Source: Alectoria sarmentosa (lineage: Eukaryota; Ascomycota; Lecanoromycetes; Lecanorales; Parmeliaceae). From it: a stretch of DNA of 64,000 nucleotides. The stretch covers positions 1 through 64,000 of the forward strand of contig WOGZ01000092.1 of the NCBI GenBank assembly GCA_009733775.1. The letters are read 5' to 3'. This document shows positions 1 through 12,938 of this stretch, one piece after another. Every line of letters starts with the position of its first letter. Position 1 is the first letter of the stretch. The notes beneath the pieces were generated by a model. The model did not search any database and was not told the origin of the DNA. It was given only the letters and a program-made list of their open reading frames with translations. Made by a program: the position numbers and the translations under genes.

Positions 1-447
1 ATAAATGATTTTAATATTATATTCGAATAATATATCGAAATATTTAATTTAATAATAACTTAAATTACGTCTTTTAATAAAATATATAAAAATTTTATAA
101 TTCGTGAATATCTTAATCGAAATGTCGATACATTTCAATTTAAATCGTTAATATTTTAAATATCGAATAATAACTAATAATTCTTTATCGTAAATTTAAT
201 AATTATATTTAATTAAAGTTAAATTTTCATTATAAAAGATTATTAAATGTAATATTTTTTCATTATTATATTATAATAATATTTTTTCGTTAACATAATC
301 GAAAAAATTCGTTTTTAAAACTATTTTTTTAAATTTATCGAAATGTCGCAAAATAAGAGTTTATATAATATTAATTTTTAATTAAATAAAAACTTTTTAA
401 TAAACGAGTAATTATTTATAAATAACATTTTTTTTTATAAAACGAAT

Positions 448-572
448 ATTAAGAAATAAAATCTAAATTATATATTTATAATATATGTATATATAAAATA
501 TATTTAAAATTTATATATTTACTTCGCAAATATATACGATATTAAGTTACGTTAATAGCGTATCGTGATAAT
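448..572 (+). repeat. direct repeat copy A (125 bp)
   Basis: This stretch aligns without gaps to 1310-1434 in the same orientation. I count about 15 differences and all are transitions (A/G or C/T). It is the clearest sign that the AT-rich block comes from repeated DNA. Confidence 0.85.
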
Positions 573-1309
573 ATGCTTATAAAAAACAATAAATGTTATA
601 TTCTCATAATTGATTCTCTAAATAAATATATTAAATATGCATCATTTATATTTTTATACATTTATTCTTGATTTATAGTTTTTATATTTTTTATATAACG
701 AATATATTTAAATAAAAAGTTAAAAACGAGAAAAAAAACGAATAAAAAGACGAGATGTAAAGCGTTACTTAAACAAAAAAGAGATTTTCTATAAATTTAT
801 ATAACGATTTAATATAAAATCGTAAAGAGTAAACTCATTTTAATAAAATTATTAATGTTAATAAATTAATGTTAATAACGATTTTCTTCGTGATGTTTTT
901 CGCGATATTTTTCGCAAAATTCTTCGTAATGATTTATTATAATAATTAATACTTTTATTTTTATTTCGATGACTATGCGAACTTTAATATCATTAATTTC
1001 TTTTATTATAACGATAATAAATTAAAGCGTTATTCGATTATTTAATTAAATATATATTAAATAAAAATAATAAAAAAGTTAATTTACTTTATTAAAAAAT
1101 TCGAAAGCGAGATTTAATTATCGAATATTATAATGTAAATGTTAAATGATTTATTAAAAGAATTGACGATAATATATAATGCGTAAACTATGATGACTTA
1201 GCTGCGTAACGAAAGCGCGAGAGATTAATTATCGATATATAATAATCACGAATTAAACGACGACATAAACGATTCGAAAGAGAATTTGAGTTAAATATAA
1301 TTATTAATT

Positions 1310-1434
1310 ATTAAGAAATAAAATCTAAATTATATATTTATAATGTGTGTGTGTATAAAATATATTTAGAATTTATATATTTATTTCGCAGATATATGCG
1401 ATGCTAAGTCACGTTAATAACGTATCATAATAAC
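1310..1434 (+). repeat. direct repeat copy B (125 bp)
   Basis: Second copy of the unit at 448-572, starting 862 bp further on. It keeps more G and C than copy A, for example a GT-alternating run near 1344-1354 where copy A has mostly AT. It looks less mutated. The pair could be long terminal repeats or fragments of a dispersed repeat. The sequence between them shows no recognisable element. Confidence 0.85.
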
Positions 1435-2597
1435 GAATTATCGATTTAATTATTTTCGAAAAGTCTTTTATAAACTTTTTGTAAAAATTATAAAAATCGA
1501 TAAAGGTTTATATTTACTTTAAATTCGTAAATTATATTTAATTAACGACGATTTATATTTTAATCGAATTTATTTATAATTTATCGATAAATATTAATAA
1601 ATTTAAAAATTTGATTTTTTATATATAAAATTCGCATTTGAAAATATTTATTTATAAATCGATTTCTCGTAACTTTTGAAAAATTAATCGAATATATTAA
1701 ACGTGTTTTTTTTTAATTTTATTATAAATAAAAATATCGTTTAAATATGCTTAATAAAAGTTATTTAAATATTTAAAAAAAAAATATCGTTTATATATTA
1801 TTAATAAATAATAAAATCATTTATTAATTTAAATGAAAATATTCGATATTTGTATATTTTAAGAAATGTAACAAATGTAATAAAGTTTTCATTATTTAAA
1901 TGTATTAAAAGTTTATTAAAAGTAACGATAATATTAAATTATATAAAATATTTATAATCTTATATTTTTATCAAAATCTCATTTATTAATGAAATAAAAT
2001 ATCGATTTTTTTTGATAATAGCGTTCAATTTTCGATAATTTATATAAAATCGTAAATTTTTATTTAATTTTTTAATAAATAAAATAAATGAGATAAATGA
2101 AGTATAATTAAATACGATAAATTTTTATTTAAAGTGTTCATTTAAATATTTTTTGATTTATTCGAATTCATAACTTGATAATAAATAAATAATATATTTT
2201 TGTTTACTTTTTTAACGAATTTCAATTTGTGATTATAAAAACGATATGAAAATAATATATTCGTTTATAATTTATTAAAAACATTTACATAATTATAATA
2301 GTTCATAAAAAGTTTATTAAACATTTCTTAAAAAGTGAGAGTTTTAAAATTATTAATTTAAGCGTTTTTCGATATATATAATTTATAATATCTTTTATAT
2401 TTGATTTCGAAATCGCATAAATATGATTTATTAATCGATATACGATTATTTCGTTGCAATTGTGATATAATCTCGAAAAATTTATTAAAAATATCGTAAA
2501 TCTTATTTATTGTTAAAGAAAAAAGTTTATTTTTTTTATTTCGAATTAAATGATAGTAGGTCGATGCGTTAATTTTAACAATATTTATAAAATTAAG

Positions 2598-2621
2598 TTT
2601 TTTTTTTTTTTTTTTTTTTTT
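2598..2621. repeat. 24-nt poly-T run
   Basis: An uninterrupted run of T. It could be the poly-A tail of a minus-strand retroposon, but no other sign of one is visible. Confidence 0.6.
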
Positions 2622-5600
2622 GAGTGTCTTAAATGTTGATATCGATTTTTTCTTATTTAAAATGTTTTTGAAATAATTTATATCGAAATTATTTTTATTC
2701 GATTCATTTTTAATAATAAATTTAAAAAATCGTATAATGATAACAAATAAAGTTTTTAATAAAAACGATAAATTTTTAAATGTTAATGTCTTGTTATCGT
2801 TATACTTATATCGTTTAAATATAAATAAAATTTTATCTTTTAATATATCGAGTACGACTTTATATTTATTCATTTATAATTTTTCGAAAATCAAATCGTG
2901 TTATTTTAACGAAGCGATAAAAATAAAATAAGATTTTTTTTTATAATCGTATATATTCAAAATAAATAAAAGACAATAAATAACAAATTGTTTAAATAAT
3001 CGCTTATTATAATCTTATAATAATTTTGATTTAAAAAGAAAATAAAGCTCGATTTATAAACGTTTATATATTTTAAATATAATAATTTTATTGATAATAA
3101 TATAAATCTCGATACATTCGCAATTTATAAAAAAATTTATAAACGTTATTTATTAATTTTGTAATAATAATGTAATTGTTATTCGAAAAAAACGTCGTAT
3201 TAAGAGATTATTTAAAATATTCGTTAAATATACGTTCGTATTATTTTTTATCGTGATTTTAAAAAAGATTAATCTTTTTTCGAGTTATTTGAAAAGTTTT
3301 TCAAATTATTATTATCGTTATTATTCATTTTTATAATACATATTCGAATAGTCTTTTTATTCGATTGAAAATAATCACGTTTAATATATTTAATTTGATT
3401 GCAATTATAATATATAAACTTTTTAATATCGATTTCGATTTTAATTTTAATAAATAAAATCGATATAATAAATTTTATAAATGTTGTTATAATACGAATA
3501 ATTCTCGTTTTCAAATAGTTAATTTCTTTATTGAAAATATAATTTTAAATGTGAATGTTTTAAACTTTTTTTCATATTTAATATGTTGAATGTTGTTTAA
3601 TTTTCGTAAATACTTTTTAATAAATGTTAATTCGCTAAAATTTTCATATGCGTTTTAATTTTTTCATAAATTTTCACGAATTTTTAAGCGTAAATGTCGT
3701 ATCATATTATCTTTATCTTTATTAATAATTTAATTAAATCGAATAAAATCGACGTAAAATTTTATAAAAAATATAATATTTTATTAAAATGAGTTATATT
3801 ATCGTTTAACATTATTTTATTAATTAAAATTCTCGTGAATATCGATCAAATTATTCATTATTTTTTTTATAAAATTGATATAAATTCGAATAATCTTTTA
3901 ATCGACGTTTTATGATTTATTTTAAAACTTTTTTTTTTAAATTTAAAAATAACATAGATTAGCTTGAATTTAACAATAAAATATTAATTATAATTAATAA
4001 TAAGTTTATAATTTATTTTGAAAGATTAATCGTTTTATATAAGATTTTTTTTATTTATAAAAATAAAAGAATTAAATAATTTGAAAAACTTATTCTTTTT
4101 TAATATAAATCGATTTTTAAATTCATTATAAAAAAGTTTATTCTTCGAATCGTCGTTTAAATCGTTTTTTAATGATTAATGTTTTATCGTATTAATTTTT
4201 CGTTGTAGTTGTGTTATTTGTTTTTCTTAATTACGAGTGATATTATTCGCTTATTCAATTATAAACTCAGATTAATATAAAAAATTTATAATCTCGTTTT
4301 TATCGATAATAGTTTTGTGAAAATGAAATGAAAATTCGCGAAAATCGTCTCGTTTAAAACGAAGTTGATTTAACATATCAAGAAATTTTTTAAATGTAAT
4401 TTTCGTTCAATGTAATAATTATTCATTAATAAAAACATATTATAAATTTAATTTATGTTATTAAAAAAGATTTTCGAGGTCTTTAAATATGATTGAGATA
4501 TGACGTAATTTAATTTTATTCAAAAAAATTTAAATGTGATTTATTTATTTTATTTTAATAAAGATCATCGATAAAAAAGAAAATAAAAGAGAAAAAAAAA
4601 AGAGATTTAAATACTTCGAAAAATGTAATGTTAAAAAATATTGTGATAAAAAAGAGTGTTAATATTCTTCATTTAATGTGTTTAATAATTTTCATATAAT
4701 AAAGAAATTTGATTTAGCATATAAAAAATAATAAAAGATATTATTTAATCGTTTGTTTATTTATTAAATTCTCGTAAAAATAATGTATTAATTAAATGAT
4801 GTTTTTTCAATTTCGTCACTTATATAAAAAGTATTTATTATATCGTCGTCGACTTCGTGCGAGAAAATTTGATAATGCGAAATGAAAAAAAAAAACTTTG
4901 AAAGGTTATAAAATCGTGATTTTTTATTCGATAATAATGTCGTAAAAGATTTGAATATCTTTAATAATAATCTTTTAAACGATATAATCGATGTTATTTT
5001 AATTTGAGTTATATAAAAATAATGTGTGATTATTTCTTTCGATTCGCTAATTAAACGAATATTTTAATATCTTTTTTATATTCGTTATTATTGATTAAAC
5101 GAATCGTTATCTCGATGTAAATTATTCGAATTTCAATTATCGTAGATAATTTGATTTAAAGATACGATATTTTAATAATTTTTATATTTTAATAAAGTTT
5201 TTATTAACACGATTTTTTGAATTCGTTAATTAATATAAATAAAGTGAGTGAGATGATTTAATTATAATGTTAAAATTAATATAAAGTTATATTATATAAA
5301 TATATTAATTAAGATAATTAAATGAAAAGAAAATATATACATAAAAAGAAAACATTTATATAAAAATAAATGTTTTTGTTAAATTATATTAAATTTAATC
5401 GAGTAATATTAAAAAAATATAATGTTAAAAAAAAGTTAACTTTATTAAAAATGTAAAATACGCTCGTAGTAAATATTATTAAATATAATTTACGATTTTA
5501 TAAAGAAAATTTTATCGTTTATTTAAATTCGATTTATGATAACGATAAAACGAATAAGAAATTTATTTATAAATATATTTTATTACGAGATTAAGCGACT

Positions 5601-6450
5601 TGTATTTAAAATAATAAAAAATAATAAAATATTATTTCATTTATTATTAAAATTGAATACGTCGTTTTTATCGAAATTATTATAACAATCGTGTAAATTA
5701 TATAACAATTTTAGAAATTATATTTTCGAACTTTTAAAGACGATTTAATTCGTTTATTTAACGATAATAAAAATAATCTTATTTTTATTAAAAATTTTGA
5801 ATATTATTAACGTATTAAATATATTAATATTTAATATTATTACGTACGAACTTTTAATCAATAATAAAATTATTATAAACTTCGTATTTATAAACGATTA
5901 AATCGCAAATATATTTATTAAATCTTTAATTAAATAAATCTTTAAACGATATAAGCGATTAATAAATGTATATAATTTTTATTAATCGAAATAAGCGAAT
6001 TTATAAAAAGAGAATATTATTTAAATTTATTTATTAAATAATAAATTCGCTTATATCGATTATACGAAAAACTTATATAAATTATATAAATTTGATAAAT
6101 AATTATAAAAATATTATTTCTTTCGTTAAGCGATCTTCGATATAAAATTTATAAAAATTCGATAATTGTTTAAATTCGATTTCGAAGCTCTTTTATCTTA
6201 TATAAATTAAATTATAATCGTTTTTATACTTTTTTCTTAATGTTATTTAAATATGATTATTATTATAATTATAATTATAATTTACTATTATTAAAATTAT
6301 TCGATTATTAATTATTTCGCTTCGTAATTTATTTTTATAATTTTTCTTTATCGTATATAATTAAAAGTATATTTATTTATATATTTATTATTATATATTT
6401 TATAATAATTATAATTTATTATTATTCGTACTATTCGAATATTAGTTATT

Positions 6451-7176
6451 CCCTTATGTAATCTGTTTCTAACAACAAATTTTGCCCGTAAATAGCTGCA
6501 TGTGAAAAAGTCTTGGCGCCAAGTCGGTTCTCATACTCTCTCGGCTGAAGGCTTGGCGTTTGTTTCGGCAGTTGGGCTAGCTTCGGAACCTCAAACTGCT
6601 GCTTCAGTCCTTTACGTGGCAGCATCTCTGAACTGTGGCAAAGGCTTCATCTTTCGAACGCCGCTAGGCCTGCTAGATATTGGATCTTCCCCCTAAAGGC
6701 ATAAGCGATATAGCCATTTAGGACCAATTACAATGACGATGAGCTAACAATCTCGTAGCCCAAGCGACAAGCTAGAATCTTGCCCCCAGGCGGGAAGGAA
6801 GTACGGCCACGACCCTACTGATCCACCACCAGGATGTCTCACCAATTGCATGCTCGACTCCGCTGGTGTGTCGTTTCAAATGTATGGAATAAATTGCGGC
6901 GTTCTTGACTTTTGGGATTTTCACCGTGGATTATTTACATGTTATTCAATCTTTCCTCTTATATGGGAGCTCTAGTCTTGAAGTTCCTTACGTTTCACCA
7001 TCTTGTTTTTAATTGGAAATGCATCGAGACTTCAACCACCCTTTTTTGGTGAGGGGGTTCCATGATATAGCAAGAGGTCATGCCACTTTGAGCCGAAAGA
7101 TCTCGTCTTCTCCCTCCTCTGGCCTATTAAGATTCAAGATGCCTTGTGCGCAGCGTTGATCCGTAAGAATTTTCAA
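6451..7176. other. transition zone, no gene seen
   Basis: Normal base composition resumes here. Short open frames exist but none has family resemblance or credible splice structure. The 3' part must include the former promoter of the Kelch pseudogene. Confidence 0.5.
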
Positions 7177-9033
7177 ATGTATGACCTCGTGTTCAATTCC
7201 TTCTTATTTATTGGTTATTTATTAGCACAATTCTCTGCCTGTCAGAATGTCTCAACATTTTGCAATCGGATATTCCACTCGATTATCGTGACCAACGACA
7301 TGCTGTATGTTGACGGTGGGGAGTTGCGAACGGTTCTGTTTCGAATGTACTTCGTCATTTCATGTGACATTGGCTGACATATTTCAAGGTAATGAATGGG
7401 AATCTGTCTGTACTCATCCCAAGCACCGTGGATACGATCGATCTCTCCCAGCCCTTCAGCAATGCAAATACATCTGTATGGGAGCCACATCCCTAAGAAT
7501 GGAACCAATCAGAACTCAAGCCCACCAACCATGAACGATGGAAGTATGTTCGCCGACAACTCCAGTCTCTATCTCTACGGTGGCGACATCAGCGTCGCGT
7601 ATCCTGCTATCGGGGCGCCAACCGTGCTACCCCCGGACAGCGTATGGCAGTATGACTTAGGCAGTGGCCAGTGGAGCATGGCAGCTCTTGGCGGTGTACC
7701 GGTTAATCGTTCCATCATTGGGATGAGTGTGCAAAGCTTTTCCAGTTCTGTGGCATACTACTCAGGTGGTGTCAAAGAACCCGCGAGTGATCCTTATTTC
7801 TGGACCCTTCCTGATGCCACACCATACATGGATCAGGGTCTTCTGTCGTTCGAAGAAGGTTCCTTGACGTTCCAGAACTTTTCCACTTCTGGAATCAACG
7901 AGTACGGTACCGCCGCTGCCGGCTTCATAGCTCTCATTGAGCCAATCGATACCTACGGGGTGCTAATCGCTTTTGGTGGAGTTTCCAACGTCCCTGGAAA
8001 ACCCATGAATGTAACAGATGAGTACGATTCGTCCCTGCAGTGGAATTTAAGCAGTGTCTCGGTGTATGATATTGAGGTCCAAGCATGGTACTAGTAGACG
8101 ACCACTGGAGACATTCTACGTTGGCGGTATAGTGGGTGCTCCGTTGTAGTCAGCGCTGCGGATCAGAGTAGTCATTCAATCTACGTCTTCGGCGGCTAGG
8201 GAAATAGCTTTGGAGAATCAGATGGCAATGTGTACGTTCTATCAATACCGTCTTTCCAATGGATACGAGTCAATGAAGAGAGTAATCAACGGTCGCGGCA
8301 TCATTGTTCGCTCATTGGAAACAACACGGTGCTGGTCGTAGGTGGTATCATGCCAAGCTACAACAATCCTCAGCCCTATGATCCCTCAGGCTGCGATATG
8401 ACATCAATGTTTGCGCAGGGTCTGGGGATTTTTTCTCTGAACAATCATTCTTGGTCCACGACTTACGACCCTGTGGGGGCCGCAGCTCCTTATCAGATAC
8501 ATCCGAACATCTCAGCAGTCATAGGTGGCAACGCGACCGGTGGCGCCAGCCTCATGACCCCACAGGGCGGCTTTTCGCAGAAAGCTCTAGGGGTGCTTCT
8601 GACCGGGAATCCGAACGTAGAGACGCTCGAATCTAGCGCGGGCGCCACGCCCCGCGCCACCACTACACCGCCAAAAGGCCAGAAGGTGCTCAGCACCGGT
8701 TCGATAGCAGGCATCGTAGGATCCTGTGTTTTCGGACTCCTCGCCAGCATGGCACTGGGACTGCTGCTTTATTTCCGGCGGCGGCAAGACTCGGAGCGTT
8801 TGCAAGAAGCAGAAATGAGCGGCCAGATAGCGCGATTTGAGCTGAGCGATGGGAAAGACAAGGTGTTTGAGCTGTGCGCGACGGCGTCGGGGGAGAAACC
8901 GCTGCCTGCGACGCCGGACGAGAAGGGGCCCGGAGAATTGGAAGGACACCAGTGGGTGCAAGAAGTGGTTGGGAATGCCAGCCCGCCTGGATGTGAGAGT
9001 GCGACAAGATCGATAGGACAGCGAGTAATTTAG
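7177..9033 (+). pseudogene. Kelch-repeat membrane protein, inactivated
   Basis: The reading begins with a signal-peptide-like stretch (from 7177), then Kelch motifs of the form YVDGG, YLYGG, FGG and VVGG, then a transmembrane helix (about 8701-8775, followed by Arg-rich residues) and a cytosolic tail. Fungal proteins of this type are predicted surface or secretory proteins of unknown role. An intron at about 7333-7388 joins frame 1 to frame 3, and a one-base frame change near 7480-7494 returns to frame 1. In-frame stops occur at 8092-8094, 8095-8097 and 8197-8199, with clear homology continuing on both sides. The first two fit CAG to TAG and the third TGG to TAG in a Gly-Gly-Trp motif. All three are C-to-T changes in CpA on one strand, as RIP makes. 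Readthrough or editing is less likely given the frameshift. Confidence 0.85.
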
Positions 9034-12000
9034 CATTATGGAATATGAAAGAACCACTGAAGAGGAATACTGGGTGCAAGGCTCGATCTGCAAGAACGCA
9101 TATCTTGAGACTTATCTTCGATCAGAGCCAGGTCGAAAATCCGTGACGAGCAGGCTTCCCACTACCCGATGACTTGCAGCGCCGACTTGCGAGGTCTCGG
9201 AACGATCCCACAGGAATCCATGGTGAACGGTGAAGACGTCGTGTGTAGAAACAACTCGTTCTGGCGTTCGGAACACCCTTGCAGATTTCTGACATGTGCC
9301 CCGGGTTCAAAGATACGATTCAGATGAAGGGGAGGCTTCGCAAACCGATTTCCCATGTCCAACTCCACGACCGCTCCAACGACCACTATATTGGCCGCCG
9401 TTCCGAAGTAAAAAGACACTCATCGGCGCCGAAGACGTGGATCGAGCAATTCAGGGCATCAGCGTTCCCAATCAAGCGCTGCGGTCGTACTTGGGGGCTC
9501 GCAAATGCTGGAGGCTCGAAACCACCACACGTACCTGACCAAAAGGGGACGGACGACGAACCCGTTCGGTTTACCTGTGCGTAAAACGCGATTCGGATTT
9601 TCGGGCAGAAGTTTTCAACAGACACGAGTGTAGTAAGGATGATCGAAATTGGATGAGATGGTCATATCGTCACGTTTCTCTATACATCCATTCGCGATGC
9701 CCTTAGTGCATATACACCCTGCATACTCTACTACATTTTGCCTTGATGTAGCTACGCGGCTTTATTAGTCTGCTATGAGATCAAAAAAAGCAAACAGTCC
9801 AGAACACTTGAAACGGTTGCTTTTCCCTTTTCCCATTTCATCTTTCCCCCCGTTTCTTTCTCCTCTTCCGGATTAAATTCTCAGGTTTCCCCTGGGCTAA
9901 ATGGGAACAAGGGCATGCATGATACCAGAGCCCACCAAACCTAGTAGTATAAAGCCTTTTTTTCTCCCCTTCATATACCCAACTTAAAACTCCAAAAAGA
10001 TAATGCCAAGTCAATACATCCTCTAAATGTCACCCCGAAAAGTCCCAACAGGATCATTTCCAAATAAATCTGAGCGATCAGAAACTTCTACCCTCCATCA
10101 CATCAGCAGTTTCGCTTCTTTATTGGTCTTGCAACCCTCGCTCGCGCAGTAAGCCAACGCACCGTCGCGTCACAAGATTCCCTAGGACGACTGTCTGCAT
10201 CCTGCCATGATCCGAAAGTTCTTCTTCGTCCCTCACAATCCTCCTCTACGCCTCCTCCCGATTCGTAAAAGCACTTCTTCGTCCCTCAAAATCCTCTCCT
10301 TTACCTTCTCCCGATTCGTAAAACCCAAAGTTTCTGATAAGCCATCTCATCTTCAAAGATCATTTCCGCATAAAAGCATCGTAGTCAGAATCGAACCGAG
10401 TGCCTATCGGGACAAGAGCAGAGACTGTGGGTTTTATTGGTCATATCTTCAAGAAGGTAAATGGGTCTTGAATGATGGCTTTCTAATCCTCGAGATTATT
10501 CTTAAACAGTCGAATAATCATTTACCCGACTTTCGTTTGGGCGCTTGCAACGTAAGTGGTGCTACTCCACCGACTATCAAGAATCAAAGACACCAAGATT
10601 GAAATCTACGCTCCCACAATCCACATCCGATGCAGCGAGTGATTTTTTGATTCACCTTCTTCCCTCTTCCCTATCAATCCAGAAGAGAACACGCCAAGCC
10701 AAAAAGGCATGAACCGCTCCCAGCTTGCGGATTTTCAACCGACCCATACATATAAAACAGGAACCGAAAGCAACAAAGTTCAAAAAGGGGAAAGAAAACC
10801 CGCCAAAGAAAACCCAAAAGAAAAAACCAAAAACCAAAAACCAAAAACCAAAAACCAAAAACATACAGCAGCTAGGATTCGCCGGTCGTCACCAACCCAA
10901 CTACTGATTAGCCGATCTGAGGCTTATCTTTGGCTGAGCGGACGGGAAGCCGAGTTTTTTCAACAGTCTGTGGCCGTATGTACGATTATCTCTCTTATTT
11001 AACAATATATTCGCTGATATTTCCGAGGAAAGCTAAGCCAGCATCTGAGATGAGATGAGAGATAAATCCAAGGGGTGATGTGCTGTGCAAGGGGTGATGT
11101 GCTGTGCAAGGGGTAATGGTATTGATTGGTATTGCAGCAAAAATGAAAAGGAGGGAGCGGGGGGGGGGGAGTCTAATCTAGCACATTTCAAGGACGCTAG
11201 AATATCGGCCCGCTGCAAAATGAATCCTAGCAACCTACGTATGGTGCCATCCCAGCAAAAGGTCTTTGAAGGCCCGCCGGTCAGCGACAAATGTTTACAG
11301 CTTGTACAAGTCCAGTATAGCATGTTCTTTTATTCGACAATATTACTACGGAGAGGAACAGCCAAGTACCACCACCACCATCTATCTAGACATCTTTCTC
11401 GCTCAATAGAAAATCACTAGAGTCTACCGATGCTACAACGCTCGCTCGCTTTCTAGATTTGAAAAAAAAAAAGCACGATAGTAGTCTCAATGAATATGGG
11501 CGTGCGTGCGTGCCCAAAAGCCTATGTATGCCCCTCCCTGATGTAGATAGATAGAAGTGCACCTGCACCGTCGACGACCCCCCGCCATTTGAACGATCAC
11601 GGGGAAATGAATGCTCGGATTTCGATACGCACAATTTTTTTTTTTGCCAATGAAGCGCCGCGATGAGCACTGACTGACTGACTGATCGATCGATCACACT
11701 TTTCGAATTAAAATGTAAAGTAACAAACACGCTCGCTGAGAGCATCACGATGAATAAGGAAAAGGTGTGAGTGAGGCATTGAATCGAACATGCTGTAATG
11801 ATGATATGGGAATGAACACAGCTAGAAAAAAACGGCGCGGATCGCAGAGTCGCTTTTTATCTATCCATCCATCCGTCTATCCGTATTCGAAATATTCTTG
11901 CGTGGAGGGGGGGGGGGGTGGTCATCACCATTAATCCATTGCCCAATAATACGGCTGAGTTCACGAGGTTCGGCCACCGGCTTTCAAAATGCCAAATGAA

Positions 12001-12938
12001 CAACAATAGTAATAGTATATTGATTGAAGAATGCATCTCTCCGCTTGAAGTTGTCAAGAGTATTATATTATATTACCCCGTGGAGAAAGAGAAGAGCTAG
12101 TGACCCCGCCTCCAGGATTTCTTTTCCTCGAATAGAGCGATCATCCATCCGACGAGACGGAAGTTACGCTTAACATTGTAGGTAGACCAAGACCTGGAAA
12201 GTGGACCAAAAAAAGGGCTATACTCACCATTCTCCCAGACAAGAAGCAACGAGCACGGTCAGTCTCAGATCCCGCTCAGACGAAAATCCAAGTGCTTGAA
12301 AAACGCTACAGTGGGATCGTGGGTTGGTGAGTCGCATAAGAGGTGGGCCCCCACGTGGAATGGTTCTAGAAAGGGTGGTGTCTTGGCAAGAGACTCGTGT
12401 CATGAAGGATGTTTACATATATCTATCAGTTCTACACCTGACAATTGCTCCTCCTCATTCGTTCTATCTATCTCTTCCAGAGCCATGGCAATTTTCTTGT
12501 CCCGCCCGCCCTTCGCCTGTATATATAGCTTCTTTGTGCATCCGAGTGAGTATGCGAGCGCTAACCAAAAACGTTTCTCATGCGTGCAAGACCACGATAG
12601 TTCTATATATTTTCAGTCCGGTTTCCGCGTGGTTTATTGAGATTACAGGATGTGTTCACTTAGCGGCTGAAACAGGTCCAATTGTTCATGGAAACTAGCA
12701 GAGGGAGGGTTCGATGTGCTTAGAACTTGTCGTGACGGCCCCCCGCCATGAACACTCCCGTCGGAATTAGCCCCGCCATAGCCGGCCTGCGAGTTTGCGG
12801 GATTGACATGACGCTTATTGACTCTGATCCGACAACCATCGAGTTCGACAATTCGAAATGACGCTGGGCCGTTGGGCCGATATATTTGTATCAATCGTCA
12901 TCATTCTTCGTGGCGAGGTGGATGGAGCTACAATTTCT
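9034..12938. other. 3.9 kb stretch without a recognisable gene
   Basis: No open frame here resembles a known family or joins into a convincing spliced gene. It holds simple-sequence DNA: a CCAAAAA heptamer array at about 10827-10862, a 19-bp unit in perfect tandem duplicate at 11070-11107, G runs near 11160 and 11907, and short TGAC and GATC arrays near 11673-11695. Part may be long untranslated or promoter sequence. A frame at 10207-10602 of 131 codons was judged non-coding. Confidence 0.45.
10827..10862. repeat. CCAAAAA heptamer microsatellite
   Basis: About five head-to-tail copies of a 7-bp unit in purine-rich intergenic DNA. Confidence 0.8.

Larger units (their letters stand above)
1..6450. 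repeat. AT-rich, RIP-like isochore without genes
   Basis: This block is nearly all A and T and contains no credible gene: the longest open frames are Lys/Asn/Ile/Phe-rich and match no family. The remaining C residues are strongly biased to CpG (in bases 1-300 I count 21 C, 11 followed by G). A repeated 125-bp unit lies inside. The composition fits ancient repetitive DNA mutated by RIP, the fungal premeiotic C-to-T process on duplicated DNA. That origin is inferred. No transposon protein can still be read. The edge to normal composition falls within a few dozen bases near 6450. Confidence 0.85.

Noticed and set aside
2358..2873. 171-codon minus-strand open frame in the AT-rich block
   Set aside because: Composition is only Lys, Asn, Ile and Phe with homopolymer runs. 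Such frames arise when GC-containing stop-free codons are scarce. No family or splice signal.
9122..9625. Overlapping open frames on both strands after the Kelch pseudogene
   Set aside because: No family resemblance, no consistent frame, no introns. Could be decayed coding DNA but not supportable.
10207..10602. 131-codon plus-strand frame
   Set aside because: Ser/Lys/Pro-rich from pyrimidine-rich DNA, with an internal near-repeat of the sense CTTCTTCGTCCCTCA; no family.
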